Shown piece by piece: positions 10,299 through 18,624 of a stretch of 64,000 nucleotides of DNA; the stretch's first letter is position 1, and each line of letters opens with the position of its first letter. Under the pieces are notes generated by a model. That model was not told where the DNA came from, did no database searches, and was given only the letters and a program-made list of their open reading frames with translations. Source of the stretch: Pseudidiomarina sp. CB1 (GTDB lineage: Bacteria > Pseudomonadota > Gammaproteobacteria > Enterobacterales > Alteromonadaceae). The position numbers were made by a program, and so were the translations under genes. The stretch covers positions 1-64,000 of the forward strand of contig NZ_JANTPU010000002.1 of assembly GCF_024752025.1 (NCBI RefSeq), given 5' to 3'.

Positions 10299-12524
10299 AT
10301 GGATATTCCTATGACATCGCACCCACTCCTTGAGCAACTCAATGACAAACAACGCGCTGCTGTCAGTGCGCCTGAACGGCATATGCTGGTGCTCGCTGGT
10401 GCCGGTAGTGGTAAAACGCGTGTGCTCGTGCATCGTATTGCGTGGCTCATGCAGGAATACCATTTATCGCCCTACAGCATCATGGCGGTAACCTTCACCA
10501 ACAAGGCTGCGGCTGAGATGCGTGGTCGCGTGGAAGAGCTTGTCGGTAGTTCCACGCGGGCGATGTGGATCGGTACTTTCCATGGCTTGGCACATCGTCT
10601 ATTGCGTGCGCATTACATGGATGTCGACTTGCCGCAAAACTTCCAAATTCTCGATAGTGACGATCAACAGCGGATGCTCAAACGCATCATGCGCAGTATG
10701 AATTTAGATGAAAAGCGTTGGTCGCCAAAACAAGCGCAATGGTTCATCAATGCGAAAAAGGACGAAGGACTTCGTCCGCATCACTTAGATGGCCATGATT
10801 TTAACGAACGCACCTACAAAGAAATTTATGACGCTTATCAGGTGGCATGCGATCGTGCAGGTCTCGTCGACTTTGCCGAATTACTGTTGCGCGCGCATGA
10901 ACTGTTACGCGACAACCGTATTGTGCGTGAGCACTATCAAAAGCGTTTCCGCCATATTTTGGTCGACGAGTTTCAAGATACCAACGCCATTCAGTACGCC
11001 TGGGTGAAGCTATTATCCGGTGGCGGTGTTGGCGCTGAACACGAAAATTACGTCACCATCGTTGGTGATGACGATCAATCGATTTACGGTTGGCGTGGCG
11101 CTAAAATAGAGAATATTCATCAGTTTACTCGTGACTATCCCAACGTTGACACGATTCGCCTTGAGCAAAACTACCGCTCCACCAATACCATTTTGAGCGC
11201 CGCGAATAGTGTTATCGCCAATAACAGTGACCGCCTCGGCAAAGAACTATGGACCGACGGCGGTAACGGTGAGCCGATCGATTTGTATGCAGCTTATAAC
11301 GAGCTCGACGAAGCACGTTACATTGCGAGTCAAGTTGAAGCTTGGCATGAACAGGGTAACGCCTTGCAAGATGTTGCCTTACTTTATCGGAGTAACGCTC
11401 AGTCGCGAGTGCTGGAAGAAGCATTGCTTCACGCTCGTATTCCCTACCGCATTTATGGCGGCTTACGCTTCTTCGATCGCCAAGAAGTTAAAGATGCACT
11501 GGCATACTTGCGGTTACTTGCGAATCGTAATGACGACGCTGCACTAGAACGGGTGATCAATACGCCAACCCGAGGTATTGGTGCACGTACGCTTGAAATC
11601 GTGCGTGACGGTGCCCGCCAACGCGGTACGTCTTTATGGCATGCCGCCAAGCAATTAGCAACGGAAAAAGTACTTACGGGTCGAGCTGCAAATGCAGTGC
11701 TGACATTCATTGATCTCGTGCAAGAACTCGAGGACGAGACCGCTGAATATAGTCTGGGGCGGCAAGTCGATACTGTCATTAAAAGCAGTGGTTTGATGGC
11801 GATGTATCAAGCTGAAAAAGGTGAGAAAGCAGAAACTCGCGTAGAAAACTTAAAAGAGCTGGTGAACGCTTGTGATAATTTTGACCAGCTTGGTACTGAA
11901 GCGCCCGAGGATATGACGCCACTGAATGCTTTTTTAGCGCATGCCGCATTGGAATCAGGCGATGAGCAGGCCGATGATCATCAAGACGCCGTGCAACTGA
12001 TGACGTTACACAGCGCGAAAGGACTCGAATTTCCTTTAGTATTTATGTGTGGTGTTGAAGAAGGTTTGTTCCCATCACAACAATCGCTGGATGAAGCAGG
12101 ACGGCTCGCTGAAGAGCGTCGTCTTTGCTATGTGGGGATGACTCGAGCGATGCAGAAGTTGGTGATCACTTACGCTGAGCAGCGGCGTATTTATGGACAG
12201 GAGAAATTACACCGAGCCAGCCGTTTTATTGCCGAGATCCCGCCGGAAAATCTGCATCATGTACGCATGCAAACACGTTCGCGTATGAGTGACGACTTTG
12301 CTGCAAGTCAACAAAGCTACGGACGTTTTCACAGTGGCGCAAGCCATGAAACCTTTGCCGAAAGCGGCTTCCAGCTTGGGCAACGCGTGCGCCATGTAAA
12401 ATTTGGCGAAGGCACAGTGCTCAACTACGAAGGCAGTGGAGCGCAAAGCCGCATCCAAGTTAATTTCGATGACCTTGGTAGTAAATGGCTAGTGGTAGCC
12501 TACGCACGTTTAGAGCGTTGCTGA
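10299..12524 (+). CDS. uvrD: DNA helicase II UvrD
   Basis: A superfamily 1A 3'-5' helicase for nucleotide excision and mismatch repair. Helicase motifs appear in order: Q motif LNDKQRAAVSAP, Walker A AGAGSGKT, Ia AVTFTNKAA, II HILVDEFQDTN, III IVGDDDQSIYGWRGA, IV LEQNYRS, V VQLMTLHSAKGLEFP and VI EERRLCYVGMTRA. The C-terminal Tudor-like RNA polymerase-binding segment (VRHVKFGEGTVLNYEGSG) is present. Start uncertain: ATG 10299 (MDIPMTSHPLL) or 10311; neither has a strong ribosome site. The 741-residue length is near the E. coli 720. The 3' end overlaps convergent rarD by 25 bases. Confidence 0.97.
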   Translation: MDIPMTSHPLLEQLNDKQRAAVSAPERHMLVLAGAGSGKTRVLVHRIAWLMQEYHLSPYSIMAVTFTNKAAAEMRGRVEELVGSSTRAMWIGTFHGLAHRLLRAHYMDVDLPQNFQILDSDDQQRMLKRIMRSMNLDEKRWSPKQAQWFINAKKDEGLRPHHLDGHDFNERTYKEIYDAYQVACDRAGLVDFAELLLRAHELLRDNRIVREHYQKRFRHILVDEFQDTNAIQYAWVKLLSGGGVGAEHENYVTIVGDDDQSIYGWRGAKIENIHQFTRDYPNVDTIRLEQNYRSTNTILSAANSVIANNSDRLGKELWTDGGNGEPIDLYAAYNELDEARYIASQVEAWHEQGNALQDVALLYRSNAQSRVLEEALLHARIPYRIYGGLRFFDRQEVKDALAYLRLLANRNDDAALERVINTPTRGIGARTLEIVRDGARQRGTSLWHAAKQLATEKVLTGRAANAVLTFIDLVQELEDETAEYSLGRQVDTVIKSSGLMAMYQAEKGEKAETRVENLKELVNACDNFDQLGTEAPEDMTPLNAFLAHAALESGDEQADDHQDAVQLMTLHSAKGLEFPLVFMCGVEEGLFPSQQSLDEAGRLAEERRLCYVGMTRAMQKLVITYAEQRRIYGQEKLHRASRFIAEIPPENLHHVRMQTRSRMSDDFAASQQSYGRFHSGASHETFAESGFQLGQRVRHVKFGEGTVLNYEGSGAQSRIQVNFDDLGSKWLVVAYARLERC

Positions 12525-13399
12525 TGAACAAGTGTATCAAGGCTGTAAAGCGCTAATGCAGCCCAAATAATGGCAAAGGTCACCAATTTATCTGCAGCTA
12601 AGGGTTCACCATAAACCCATACCGCCAAGATAAACATGAGACTTGGGCCGATGTACTGAAAAAAGCCCAGCGTAGCGTAGCGTATCCGTTGCGCAGCTGC
12701 GGTGAAACACAGCAGCGGGGCCGTGGTGACGATACCTGCGGCAATAAGCAGTAGATTAAGTTGCCAGGTGTTTGCGGTCATATCGCTGGCGCCGGATGTC
12801 GCAAAGAAGAACACATACACCAACATAAACGGCAAAAGAATGGTCGTTTCGAGCCACAGTCCGGTCATGGAATCCACCGGCAAGCGCTTACGAATTGCGC
12901 CATAGGTCGCAAAGCTACAGGCCAGCGCAAGCGCCACCCATGGCACAGAACCGAACGAAATCACCTGAATCAAGACACCGATAACGGCTAACGCAATAGC
13001 AAGCAATTGCATGCGGCGCATACGCTCAGCGAATACCACCATGCCGATAGCAACGTTGAGTAGCGGGTTAATATAGTAGCCAAGGCTGGCATCAAGAATA
13101 TGATCGTTGTTAATCGCCCAAATGAACAGGAACCAATTGCCGCCTAGTAAGAAGGTTGCAATGGTTAGACGTAGCATTTGTTTTTTGTTGGTGACCACGG
13201 GGCGGATGCGGTGCCAGCGGCGCAGACCAACGATCAGCACCAGCACCAAGACAAAAGACCAGATGATACGGTGCGCCAAAATTTCGAGCGCAGGCACTTG
13301 TTGCAACAATTTGAAGTATATCGGTGCAATGCCCCACATAGTGTAGGCAGCAATCGCAAATAAAACCCCTTGGCGACTGCGTTGAGCATCATCGGTCAT
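12500..13399 (-). CDS. rarD: EamA-family transporter RarD
   Basis: A 299-residue polytopic inner-membrane protein of the drug/metabolite transporter superfamily, with about ten hydrophobic helices and the RarD signature near the start (AAYTMWGIAPIYFKLL, then EILAHRIIWSF). RarD is associated with chloramphenicol tolerance in Pseudomonas, but its natural substrate is unknown. It is convergent with uvrD (25-base overlap) and divergent from recQ, from which 159 bases separate it. Those bases include promoters I cannot assign with confidence. Confidence 0.92.
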   Translation of the reverse strand: MTDDAQRSRQGVLFAIAAYTMWGIAPIYFKLLQQVPALEILAHRIIWSFVLVLVLIVGLRRWHRIRPVVTNKKQMLRLTIATFLLGGNWFLFIWAINNDHILDASLGYYINPLLNVAIGMVVFAERMRRMQLLAIALAVIGVLIQVISFGSVPWVALALACSFATYGAIRKRLPVDSMTGLWLETTILLPFMLVYVFFFATSGASDMTANTWQLNLLLIAAGIVTTAPLLCFTAAAQRIRYATLGFFQYIGPSLMFILAVWVYGEPLAADKLVTFAIIWAALALYSLDTLVHQQRSKRA

Positions 13400-13558
13400 G
13401 CGACAAACTCTCTTGGTTAGCTGGTATCTCAGATGTGTGCGAAATTTAATCAGTTACCACGCGGATTTGTCGGAAATAACCGTTCGGCTGTGGTGCTCAG
13501 CGCGTGGGATGCATACAATAGACCGTATTCAATTCTCGCGCAATCGGAGCCCGCAAAT

Positions 13559-15376
13559 ATGACCGCAGCCGCGCTGTCAAAAACCCTTGCCGATGTATTT
13601 GGTTATGCGTCGTTTCGGCAAGGCCAAGAACAGGTTATCGCGGCAGTGCAAGCTGGCCAAGATGCGCTGGTTTTGATGCCGACCGGTGGCGGAAAGTCTT
13701 TGTGCTACCAACTTCCGGCAGTTATGGGCGATGGCGTGACCTTAGTGGTCTCACCGCTGATCTCCTTGATGCAAGACCAAGTAGAAAGCTTGCAGACCAT
13801 GGGAGTGGCCGCCGCTGCCCTGCATAATGGCCTTAACGCGGAACAACAGCAGCAGGTGATGCAAGATGCGGCACAGGGCGTACTTAAACTGCTGTATGTG
13901 AGTCCTGAGCGCGCGCTGCAGGGCTATTTTATGCGCCAACTGCAACAGTGGCCGATTACCTTAATCGCGATTGATGAAGCGCACTGTATTTCGCAGTGGG
14001 GGCACGATTTCCGTCCCGAGTACGGCCAACTTGGGCAACTTCGTGAGGCGCTACCGCGCATTCCATTTATGGCCTTAACGGCCACAGCGGATGCGGCCAC
14101 TGAAGCCGATATTGTGCAGCGTTTGCACCTGCACGATCCCGAAATTTTTAAGAGCTCGTTTGATCGACCCAATATTCGCTACATCGTCGAAGAAAAATAC
14201 AAACCACAAAAGCAACTTCGCGATTATATTGCCAAGCAAAAAGGCGCTTCTGGCATTGTTTATTGTGGTAGTCGCAAGAAAGTCGAAGATATTGCTGAGC
14301 GCCTACGCCAAGACGGTATTCGAGCGCGTGGCTACCATGCCCGCATGGAACATGACGAGCGCGAAGAGGTACTCCGCGGGTTTGTGCGCGACGACATCGA
14401 TGTAGTGGTAGCGACCGTAGCCTTTGGGATGGGCATTAACAAACCGAACGTGCGTTTCGTGATTCACTTTGATGTGCCACGTAGTATCGAGGCGTACTAT
14501 CAAGAAACAGGGCGTGCTGGGCGTGATGGCCTGCCCGCTGAAGCTGTGTTGCTTTACGATCCCAGTGATGCCGGTTGGATCCGCAGCATGATCAATGACC
14601 ACCCGGACGAGCAACGCCGTCAGGTCGAATTGCATAAGTTCGGCGCGATGCAGGCTTTGGGTGAAGCGCAAACCTGCCGCCGCTTGGTGTTACTGAACTA
14701 TTTTAATGAGTTTCGTGAACAAAGTTGCGGCAACTGCGATATCTGCCTTGATCCACCACGGCAATACGACGGCACTACTGATGCACAAAAGGTACTGAGC
14801 TGTATTTATCGCGTCGAGCAACGTTTTGGTGCCAATCATGTGATTGATGTACTCAGGGGGAGCCAATCTCAGCGGTTGACGGCGCTGGGCCATGAGCAAC
14901 TCTCGACGTTCGGCATCGGCGCCGAACAAAGCCAAAGCTACTGGCTGAGTATTATTCGCCAGTTGATTCATCGCGGGCTGGTGCTACAAAACATTCAGCA
15001 CTACGGCACGCTACAGTTGACCGCAGCTGCGCGGCCTGTGTTGCGTGGAGAAGTGGCGTTACAGTTGGCCGAGCCGCGCATTAACTTGGCGGTCAGCAAA
15101 CCGAAAGTGACCGACCGCGCCGACTACGACAAATTGCTGTTTCGGCGCCTACGCGCATTGCGCAAAAGTATCGCGGAGGCTGAGGATAAGCCGCCGTTTG
15201 TGGTGTTTAACGATGCCACGCTGGTCGAGATGGCGGTACATTACCCGACCGATGAGCAAAGCATGTTGCTGATCACCGGCGTCGGGCAAACCAAGTTTGC
15301 CCGTTATGGCGAAGCCTTCATCGATGCGATTACGGCGTATCTTGACGCCGACGATGAACCGTTACTCAGCCTCTAG
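13559..15376 (+). CDS. recQ: ATP-dependent DNA helicase RecQ
   Basis: A superfamily 2 3'-5' helicase in RecF-pathway recombination and fork repair. Visible motifs: FGYASFRQGQEQVI (motif 0), Walker A MPTGGGKSLCYQLPA, DEAHCISQWGHDFRPEY (II plus aromatic loop), ALTATAD (III), ATVAFGMGINKPNVRFVIH and QETGRAGRDG (VI). The zinc site has Cys in TCRRLVLLNYF and CGNCDICLDPP, and an HRDC domain lies at the C-terminus (LFRRLRALRKSIAEAE). ATG 13559 has GGAG upstream; a longer frame from 13433 lacks homology. 605 residues is typical. Its stop overlaps the convergent LysE gene by 4 bases. Confidence 0.96.
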   Translation: MTAAALSKTLADVFGYASFRQGQEQVIAAVQAGQDALVLMPTGGGKSLCYQLPAVMGDGVTLVVSPLISLMQDQVESLQTMGVAAAALHNGLNAEQQQQVMQDAAQGVLKLLYVSPERALQGYFMRQLQQWPITLIAIDEAHCISQWGHDFRPEYGQLGQLREALPRIPFMALTATADAATEADIVQRLHLHDPEIFKSSFDRPNIRYIVEEKYKPQKQLRDYIAKQKGASGIVYCGSRKKVEDIAERLRQDGIRARGYHARMEHDEREEVLRGFVRDDIDVVVATVAFGMGINKPNVRFVIHFDVPRSIEAYYQETGRAGRDGLPAEAVLLYDPSDAGWIRSMINDHPDEQRRQVELHKFGAMQALGEAQTCRRLVLLNYFNEFREQSCGNCDICLDPPRQYDGTTDAQKVLSCIYRVEQRFGANHVIDVLRGSQSQRLTALGHEQLSTFGIGAEQSQSYWLSIIRQLIHRGLVLQNIQHYGTLQLTAAARPVLRGEVALQLAEPRINLAVSKPKVTDRADYDKLLFRRLRALRKSIAEAEDKPPFVVFNDATLVEMAVHYPTDEQSMLLITGVGQTKFARYGEAFIDAITAYLDADDEPLLSL

Positions 15377-15993
15377 ATGCTAGCGAAATAGTAACGCCAC
15401 AATTCCTGCAATACCGGAATGATCGAAGCGACGAGGATGAGCCCCATGGTAATGTTGAACACGCGCTGAAAGACCGAGTTAGAGAGTACTTTGCGTAGAA
15501 GTGAGCCAAACAGCAACCATACGCCAACGCATGGAAATGCCATTAACAAGAATGCCAAAGTGATGGCGACAACCTCGACAACAGCATTGCCATGAACCGT
15601 GGTGTAAGCAGCGACGGCGCCTGACGCCATCATCCACGCCTTCGCATTGACCCATTGAAATAGCGCTGCTTGCCAAAACGTAAAAGGCTTTTTCTCGCCC
15701 TTTTGAATGGCTTTGGGTTCGGCGCTTGCGATATGCCATGCTAACCACAGTAAATACACCACGCCGATCACCTTAATCAGCTGGTGCAGGTTGGGAAACT
15801 TCTCAAAAATAACACCAAAGCCAAACCCCACCAGTAGCACCATCACCGGAAAACCTAAACAGATACCCAAAAAATGCGGCATGCTGGCACGCACCCCGTA
15901 ATTGACGCCCGACGACATGATCATGACGTTGTTCGGGCCTGGGGTAATAGTGGTTGAGAAGGCGAAAAACAGCACGGCGATGAAAATTTCCAT
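15373..15993 (-). CDS. LysE-family amino-acid/homoserine lactone exporter
   Basis: A 206-residue inner-membrane exporter of the LysE/RhtB superfamily. The N-terminal motif TTITPGPNNVMIMSSGVNYG, with the G-x3-PGPN core, and about six hydrophobic helices define the family. Members export lysine, homoserine, threonine or cysteine derivatives; the substrate cannot be inferred. Convergent with recQ and divergent from the GluR0-like channel gene. No regulator is adjacent. Confidence 0.9.
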   Translation of the reverse strand: MEIFIAVLFFAFSTTITPGPNNVMIMSSGVNYGVRASMPHFLGICLGFPVMVLLVGFGFGVIFEKFPNLHQLIKVIGVVYLLWLAWHIASAEPKAIQKGEKKPFTFWQAALFQWVNAKAWMMASGAVAAYTTVHGNAVVEVVAITLAFLLMAFPCVGVWLLFGSLLRKVLSNSVFQRVFNITMGLILVASIIPVLQELWRYYFASI

Positions 15994-16071
15994 AATCCAC
16001 CCATTTTGATTGAGGTCTGTATACTAGGCTTAAGTGTGCCCCTAGCAGCAAAAGAAAAACAAGGAGTTCGA

Positions 16072-17169
16072 ATGCAGAAGCTCATTGCTTTGGCTATTGT
16101 TCTTGGCAGTTTACTCGGTTTCACTGCTAATGCCAGCGCGCAAACAAGTGCGACGGCAAGTTCTCCAGCGACAGCGCCTCTTAAAGTTGCCGTGCGCGTG
16201 AGTCCGCCCTTTGTTACCCAAGATGCTGAAGGTCGCTATCAGGGTTTGACCATTGCGTTGTGGGAGCATATTGCCGACGTCAATAATTACCAGTTTGACT
16301 ACTATCCAGTTGGCCTTGACGAGCTGATCAGCGGTGTTGCCGAGCAGAGCTATGATGTGGGTCTTGGCGCTTTATCCGTGACTGCAGACCGAGAACGGCA
16401 GATTGATTTCACGTTGCCGTTTTATAATGCTGGCCTCGGAATAGCGGTGCCCGCAGTAGAAGAAGCCAGTTGGTGGACGCTGACGAAACGCTTTTTTAGC
16501 TTCGAATTTCTGACCGTAATGTTAGCCCTGTCGGGGATCTTATTGTTAGCCGGGTTCTTGGTTTGGTTGGCTGAGCGGCGTCACAATCCGGATGAGTTCA
16601 AACAAGAATCCCTGCGCGGAATAGGTGCCGGCTTTTGGTGGGCGGCGGTCACGATGACGACCGTGGGCTATGGTGATAAATCACCGCGCAGTAAAGCAGG
16701 GCGTGTGGTGGGGTTAATCTGGATGTTTACCAGCGTGATTATTATTTCCAGTTTTACCGCATCCATTACTTCGGCGTTGACGGTGAATAAGCTCTCAACC
16801 CGAGTGCAAGGTAAGGATGATTTGGCGCAAGTTCGGGTGGCAAGCGTACCGAATTCGTATAGCGCTTACTGGCTGGATCGCGAAAACATCGGCTATCAGC
16901 ACTACCCGACCTTGACCGATGCTCTGCAGGCTGTGCAAGCAGGTAAAGCCGACGCTGTGGTCTATGACGCACCACTGTTGAAATATCAGTTGCGTAAAGG
17001 TTTTAGTGGTTTATCGGTACTTCCTGAGAATTTCGCGTCGCAAGATTATGCCATTGTGTTACCGCCCGCAGCTGTGCGACGTGAGCAAGTGAATCAGGCA
17101 TTGTTGCGTTACGTGCGCGGCGCGGAGTGGCGGCAAGCGGTGAACCAATATTTAGGTGATTCGCTATAA
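16072..17169 (+). CDS. GluR0-like ligand-gated potassium channel with periplasmic binding domain
   Basis: A 365-residue protein with bacterial ionotropic glutamate receptor architecture. A signal peptide (1-23) is followed by lobe 1 of a solute-binding domain (about 36-135), a first membrane helix (145-167), a re-entrant pore loop with the K+ selectivity filter TVGYGD (197-202), a third helix (213-237) and binding lobe 2 (245-355). Prokaryotic GluR0 binds amino acids and conducts K+. Here the ligand is unknown. Start 16072 has AAGGAG 7 bases upstream. A Vgb-like secreted protein follows with 40 bases between. Confidence 0.87.
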   Translation: MQKLIALAIVLGSLLGFTANASAQTSATASSPATAPLKVAVRVSPPFVTQDAEGRYQGLTIALWEHIADVNNYQFDYYPVGLDELISGVAEQSYDVGLGALSVTADRERQIDFTLPFYNAGLGIAVPAVEEASWWTLTKRFFSFEFLTVMLALSGILLLAGFLVWLAERRHNPDEFKQESLRGIGAGFWWAAVTMTTVGYGDKSPRSKAGRVVGLIWMFTSVIIISSFTASITSALTVNKLSTRVQGKDDLAQVRVASVPNSYSAYWLDRENIGYQHYPTLTDALQAVQAGKADAVVYDAPLLKYQLRKGFSGLSVLPENFASQDYAIVLPPAAVRREQVNQALLRYVRGAEWRQAVNQYLGDSL

Positions 17170-17209
17170 TAAAGAGTTTACCCATAACTACCTCGTAGGA
17201 GGCTTAATT

Positions 17210-18175
17210 ATGTTGAGTTTAGCGACTGCAATCCTGCTGAGCGCAGCAAATGCGCCAGCCACCGTGACAATTGAAGAGTGGCAGGTGCCATGGCCCGACT
17301 CGCGCCCACGTGACCCTTATGTGCAAAGTGCCGACCGTGTATGGTTTGTCGGCCAACGATCGGATTATGCAGCGGTCCTTAATCCGCAAACCGGTGACTT
17401 TGAACGAATTGATTTACCCGAGGGTGCGGGTCCGCACAACATCATCGTGGATGAGCGAGGTGCTTGGTATGCGGGCAATAAAGCCGCACACATTGGCAAA
17501 ATTGACCATGACAGCTACGCGATCACTCAGTACACACTACCAGGTGATGGGCGCCGCGATGTCCATACCCAACAATTTACCGCTGATGGCGACATTTGGT
17601 TTACCGCGCAAGGTGCGAATCAGCTCGGTTTTTACGACGCTGAAACGAATGCCATTGAGCTTTACGATGTCGCAACGAAACGCGCTCGTCCCTACGGCTT
17701 AATTATGGTGGATGGTCAGCCGTGGGCAACACTGTTTGGCTCGAACAAGTTAGTGACGTTCACTGACGGTGCGTTGCAAGAAGTCGAGTTACCGCGGCCA
17801 AGTGCCAATCGCCCACGCCGTATTGCTGAAGGTACCGATGGCGGCATCTATTATGTCGATTATGCAGGCGGGTACTTAGGTCGGTATGACCGTGAGAGTG
17901 GTGAAATTGAAGAGTGGGCACTGCCTGGTGGCACCAGTGCTTTGCCTTATGCCATGGCGGCGGACGATAAGGGCTATGTGTGGTTTGCAGAGACGGGCCC
18001 ACAACCCAACCGTATTGTTGGTTTTCATATAGCCAACGAAGCCTTCACTGCGCCTGTTGAAGTGCCGAGTGGCGGCGGCACTGTGCGCCATATGGTCTAC
18101 GACGAAGCAAGTCAGAGCTTATGGTTTGGTACCGATGCGAACACTATCGGTCAAGCCAAAATCACCTACGATTAG
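17210..18175 (+). CDS. Vgb/SMP-30-like periplasmic beta-propeller (streptogramin lyase-like)
   Basis: A 321-residue protein with a probable signal peptide (MLSLATAILLSAANAPA) and repeated blades of the form W-F-x-G-Q/A, for example VWFVGQRSDY, IWFTAQGANQLGF, VWFAETGPQPNRIVGF and LWFGTDANTIGQ. This is the fold of virginiamycin B lyase and related NHL/SMP-30 propellers. Whether it cleaves streptogramins is not established; distant relatives are often lactonases or have no known activity, and a secreted location argues against antibiotic lyase. Start 17210 has GTAGGAGG upstream. It is probably cotranscribed with the channel gene, suggesting envelope sensing or ligand processing (inference). Confidence 0.78.
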   Translation: MLSLATAILLSAANAPATVTIEEWQVPWPDSRPRDPYVQSADRVWFVGQRSDYAAVLNPQTGDFERIDLPEGAGPHNIIVDERGAWYAGNKAAHIGKIDHDSYAITQYTLPGDGRRDVHTQQFTADGDIWFTAQGANQLGFYDAETNAIELYDVATKRARPYGLIMVDGQPWATLFGSNKLVTFTDGALQEVELPRPSANRPRRIAEGTDGGIYYVDYAGGYLGRYDRESGEIEEWALPGGTSALPYAMAADDKGYVWFAETGPQPNRIVGFHIANEAFTAPVEVPSGGGTVRHMVYDEASQSLWFGTDANTIGQAKITYD

Positions 18176-18180
18176 TGTTA

Positions 18181-18552
18181 TTAGCCAAAAAATCTGGGCC
18201 ACAGCACCGTGGCCCAGGTGATGCCAATCAAAATCAGACTGAACATGACAGCGGCAGAAGCGATATCTTTGGCTTTGCCGCTAAGCTCGTGCAGATCCGG
18301 ACTGATTCGATCAACGGTGGCCTCTATTGCCGAGTTCAATAGTTCGACAATCAAAAGAATAAACACCGGGAGAATCAACAACGCACGCTCAGCAGTATCA
18401 GCTGTCAGCCAAAAGGCCAGCGGCACAAGCACCAGTGCTAACAGACAATCTTGTCTGACCGCAGCTTCGGATTTTAGCGCCGCACGAAAACCGCGTACGG
18501 AGTTAGCGGTAGCGTGCACAATGCGTATTAAGCCTTTTTGCGATGGTTTCAT
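18181..18552 (-). CDS. dgkA: diacylglycerol kinase DgkA
   Basis: A 123-residue trimeric membrane enzyme phosphorylating diacylglycerol released by osmoregulated glucan and LPS modification. Three membrane helices are visible, with the catalytic signature VELLNSAIEATVDRIS, the DLHELSGKAKDIASAAV Mg-ATP segment and the N-terminal amphipathic RIVHATANSVRGFRAAL. ATG 18552 (MKPSQKGLIR) gives the family length (E. coli 122); longer frames upstream are rejected. A perfect hairpin plus T run lies inside its final codons (separate entry). A dyad lies in the divergent promoter region. Confidence 0.95.
   Translation of the reverse strand: MKPSQKGLIRIVHATANSVRGFRAALKSEAAVRQDCLLALVLVPLAFWLTADTAERALLILPVFILLIVELLNSAIEATVDRISPDLHELSGKAKDIASAAVMFSLILIGITWATVLWPRFFG
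18187..18217 (-). terminator. terminator-like hairpin inside the last codons of dgkA
   Basis: Read on the minus strand, CTGGGCCAC, a six-base loop and GTGGCCCAG form a perfect 9-bp GC-rich stem, followed by A and six T. The structure encodes ...WATVLWPRFF and ends before the dgkA stop codon at 18181-18183. As an intrinsic terminator it would release mRNA 0-6 bases short of the stop. On the plus strand the A run precedes the stem, so it would be a poor terminator for the upstream propeller gene. Whether it functions in vivo is unknown. Confidence 0.6.
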
Positions 18553-18577
18553 TGATTTACTTTTCGTTTCAGCTAGA

Positions 18578-18599
18578 TGGTGTACAGTGTAATACATCA
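18578..18599. promoter_or_regulatory. dyad-symmetric operator candidate between dgkA and the 18625 gene
   Basis: A 22-bp inverted repeat with half sites TGgTGTA and TACAtCA separated by 8 bases (6 of 7 positions symmetric). It sits 26 bases upstream of the dgkA start and 26 upstream of the divergent gene at 18625, central to both promoters. It does not match LexA or FNR consensus. A repressor or activator serving both genes is an inference. Confidence 0.4.
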
Positions 18600-18624
18600 A
18601 TGAACTTAAGGATGGCTTAAATTT

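Noticed and set aside
9990-10463. Antisense frame across the yigB-uvrD junction
   Set aside because: Overlaps two certain genes and has no recognisable protein features.
18571-18600. Possible LexA box upstream of dgkA, as dgkA-lexA is common in gammaproteobacteria
   Set aside because: CTAG-N7-ACAG departs from CTGT-N8-ACAG in spacing and bases, and lexA is not adjacent here.
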